From positions 1 through 41,844 of the forward strand of contig CANJPQ010000036.1 of NCBI GenBank assembly GCA_947476275.1: 41,844 nt of DNA, given 5' to 3'. The position numbers were made by a program, and so were the translations under genes. Origin of the DNA: Fidelibacterota bacterium. GTDB lineage: Bacteria; Pseudomonadota; Alphaproteobacteria; Rhodospirillales; Rhodospirillaceae. This document shows positions 41,039-41,844 of the stretch, piece by piece. The notes below the pieces were generated by a model, which saw nothing but the letters and a program-made list of their open reading frames with translations, did no database searches and was not told the DNA's origin. Position 1 is the stretch's first letter, and every line of letters starts with the position of its first letter.

Positions 41039-41844
41039 CTAGCCGCCGTACGTGCGCAGGACGTGCCGGGCAATTGCCATCTTCAGCACCTCAGTTGGCC
41101 CTTCGGTGATGATCATGCTGCGTTGGTCGCGCCACATCTTCTGCATGGGCAGGTCCGTGGTCAGTCCCATGCCACCGTGGATCTGCATGCAGTTGTCCGC
41201 CGCCACGTATGAGCGTGTGTCGCCGAACACCTTCGCCATGTAACCCTCGACACGGATATCCTCGCCGCGATCGTGTTTGCTGGCGGCGTGATAGACCATG
41301 AGGGTCAGCTGGTGCAGATCTACGAAGGCATCCGCCAGCATCCATTGGACCGCCTGGCGCTCCGCCAAGGGCTGGCCGAAGGTCACGCGCTGCTTCGCGT
41401 AGCTTGAGCCGAGTTCCAAACAACGCGAGATCACACCCATGCTGCGTGCCGCATGGCGCAGGCGGCCCACCGACAGCCAGCGCTGCGCGGAGCCGAAGCC
41501 CTTGCCTTCTTCGCCGATGCGGTTCTCCACGGGGACCTTCACGTCATCGAAAGCGATTTCCCAGGGACGATCGTCGATGACCAATTCCTGCTGCCGCAGA
41601 AGCTTGACCCCTGGCGCCTTCATGTCGACGATGAATACCGAGATGCCCCCCTTAGAGCCTTTCTCCCGATCCGTCGCTGCGACCACGAAGGCGTAGTTCG
41701 CCAATTCCGCATGCGTGATGAACCGCTTCGTACCGTTGATGACGTAGTGTTCGCCCTGACGTACGGCGGTGGTACGCATGGAACCTGGATCGCCGCCGGC
41801 ATCCGGCTCGGTCTGGGCGAAGCACCAGCGGATTTCGCGACGCA
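41039..41844 (-). CDS. acyl-CoA dehydrogenase, C-terminal part (runs off the window)
   Basis: The gene continues beyond the right edge; about 268 C-terminal residues are visible. FAQTEPDAGGDPGSMRT near the edge is the FAD-contacting segment, INGTKRFITHAELANYAFVV follows, and QIHGGMGLTTDLP with MIITEGPTEVLK near the end corresponds to the C-terminal domain; the Glu of ITEGP sits where the catalytic base of many family members lies. The enzyme makes an alpha,beta double bond in an acyl-CoA. An internal ATG at 41779 is not the start, as the reading frame and homology continue upstream. It is convergent with the SMP-30 gene. Confidence 0.93.
   Translation of the reverse strand, partial: RREIRWCFAQTEPDAGGDPGSMRTTAVRQGEHYVINGTKRFITHAELANYAFVVAATDREKGSKGGISVFIVDMKAPGVKLLRQQELVIDDRPWEIAFDDVKVPVENRIGEEGKGFGSAQRWLSVGRLRHAARSMGVISRCLELGSSYAKQRVTFGQPLAERQAVQWMLADAFVDLHQLTLMVYHAASKHDRGEDIRVEGYMAKVFGDTRSYVAADNCMQIHGGMGLTTDLPMQKMWRDQRSMIITEGPTEVLKMAIARHVLRTYGG

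Overview
The window is high-GC bacterial DNA (about 60 % G+C by eye) with the look of a free-living Gram-negative proteobacterium. It carries three large TonB-dependent receptors, Sec, lipoprotein and Tat export signals, IclR and LysR regulators, and many envelope and catabolic genes. An alphaproteobacterium (sphingomonad, caulobacter or Micropepsis-like) or a Steroidobacter-like gammaproteobacterium would fit, but the sequence alone does not decide. I see no rRNA, tRNA, CRISPR array or intact insertion sequence. The region reads as an accessory catabolic and envelope island rather than core genome.

Layout. (1) 1-6.3 kb: a small cupin and a TonB receptor (minus strand), a two-cupin protein (plus), and a VOC-MFS pair (minus). 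(2) 6.3-13.2 kb: a decayed stretch, then a plus-strand run of two tandem DUF1838 proteins, a TonB receptor, a PepSY-type membrane protein with Asp-box motifs, and a VOC protein. (3) 13.5-16.6 kb: a metal amidohydrolase divergent from an IclR regulator, followed by an APH-like phosphotransferase. (4) 16.6-32.5 kb: the centre of the window. A minus-strand fusion gene lies divergent from a LysR regulator, followed by operon A, an Asp/Glu-racemase-family gene on the opposite strand, and operon B. (5) 32.8-35.3 kb: a third TonB receptor ending in a strong terminator. (6) 35.4-41.0 kb: IclR, amidohydrolase, a nitrilase-fold protein, a GPH-type transporter and an SMP-30 protein. (7) The right edge holds the C-terminal part of an acyl-CoA dehydrogenase.

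The most interesting system is part 4. Operons A and B encode the same exported set: an unrecognised secreted protein with six conserved cysteines, a DUF1592/1588/1585-type lipoprotein with a CxxCH motif, a Tat-exported DUF1552 protein, a protein with Yx(F/W/Y)xxD-type repeats that mostly carry CxxxC, and a CHRD protein. The third copy of the six-Cys family is fused to the repeat domain in the gene divergent from lysR, which ties the two families together. A 19-bp element, TATNC-N7-GNATANC, which contains the LysR-type T-N11-A, occurs in front of lysR and twice in front of each operon. The two copies are exactly 84 bp apart in both operons. This makes a LysR-controlled, duplicated, periplasmic or outer-membrane redox or adhesion system the leading hypothesis; its substrate is unknown.

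Two paralogous amidohydrolase-IclR modules flank the centre, each with its own dyad operator candidate. With the TonB receptors, transporters, lactonase-like and acyl-CoA dehydrogenase genes they suggest uptake and breakdown of an unidentified organic, possibly aromatic or ester-type, substrate.
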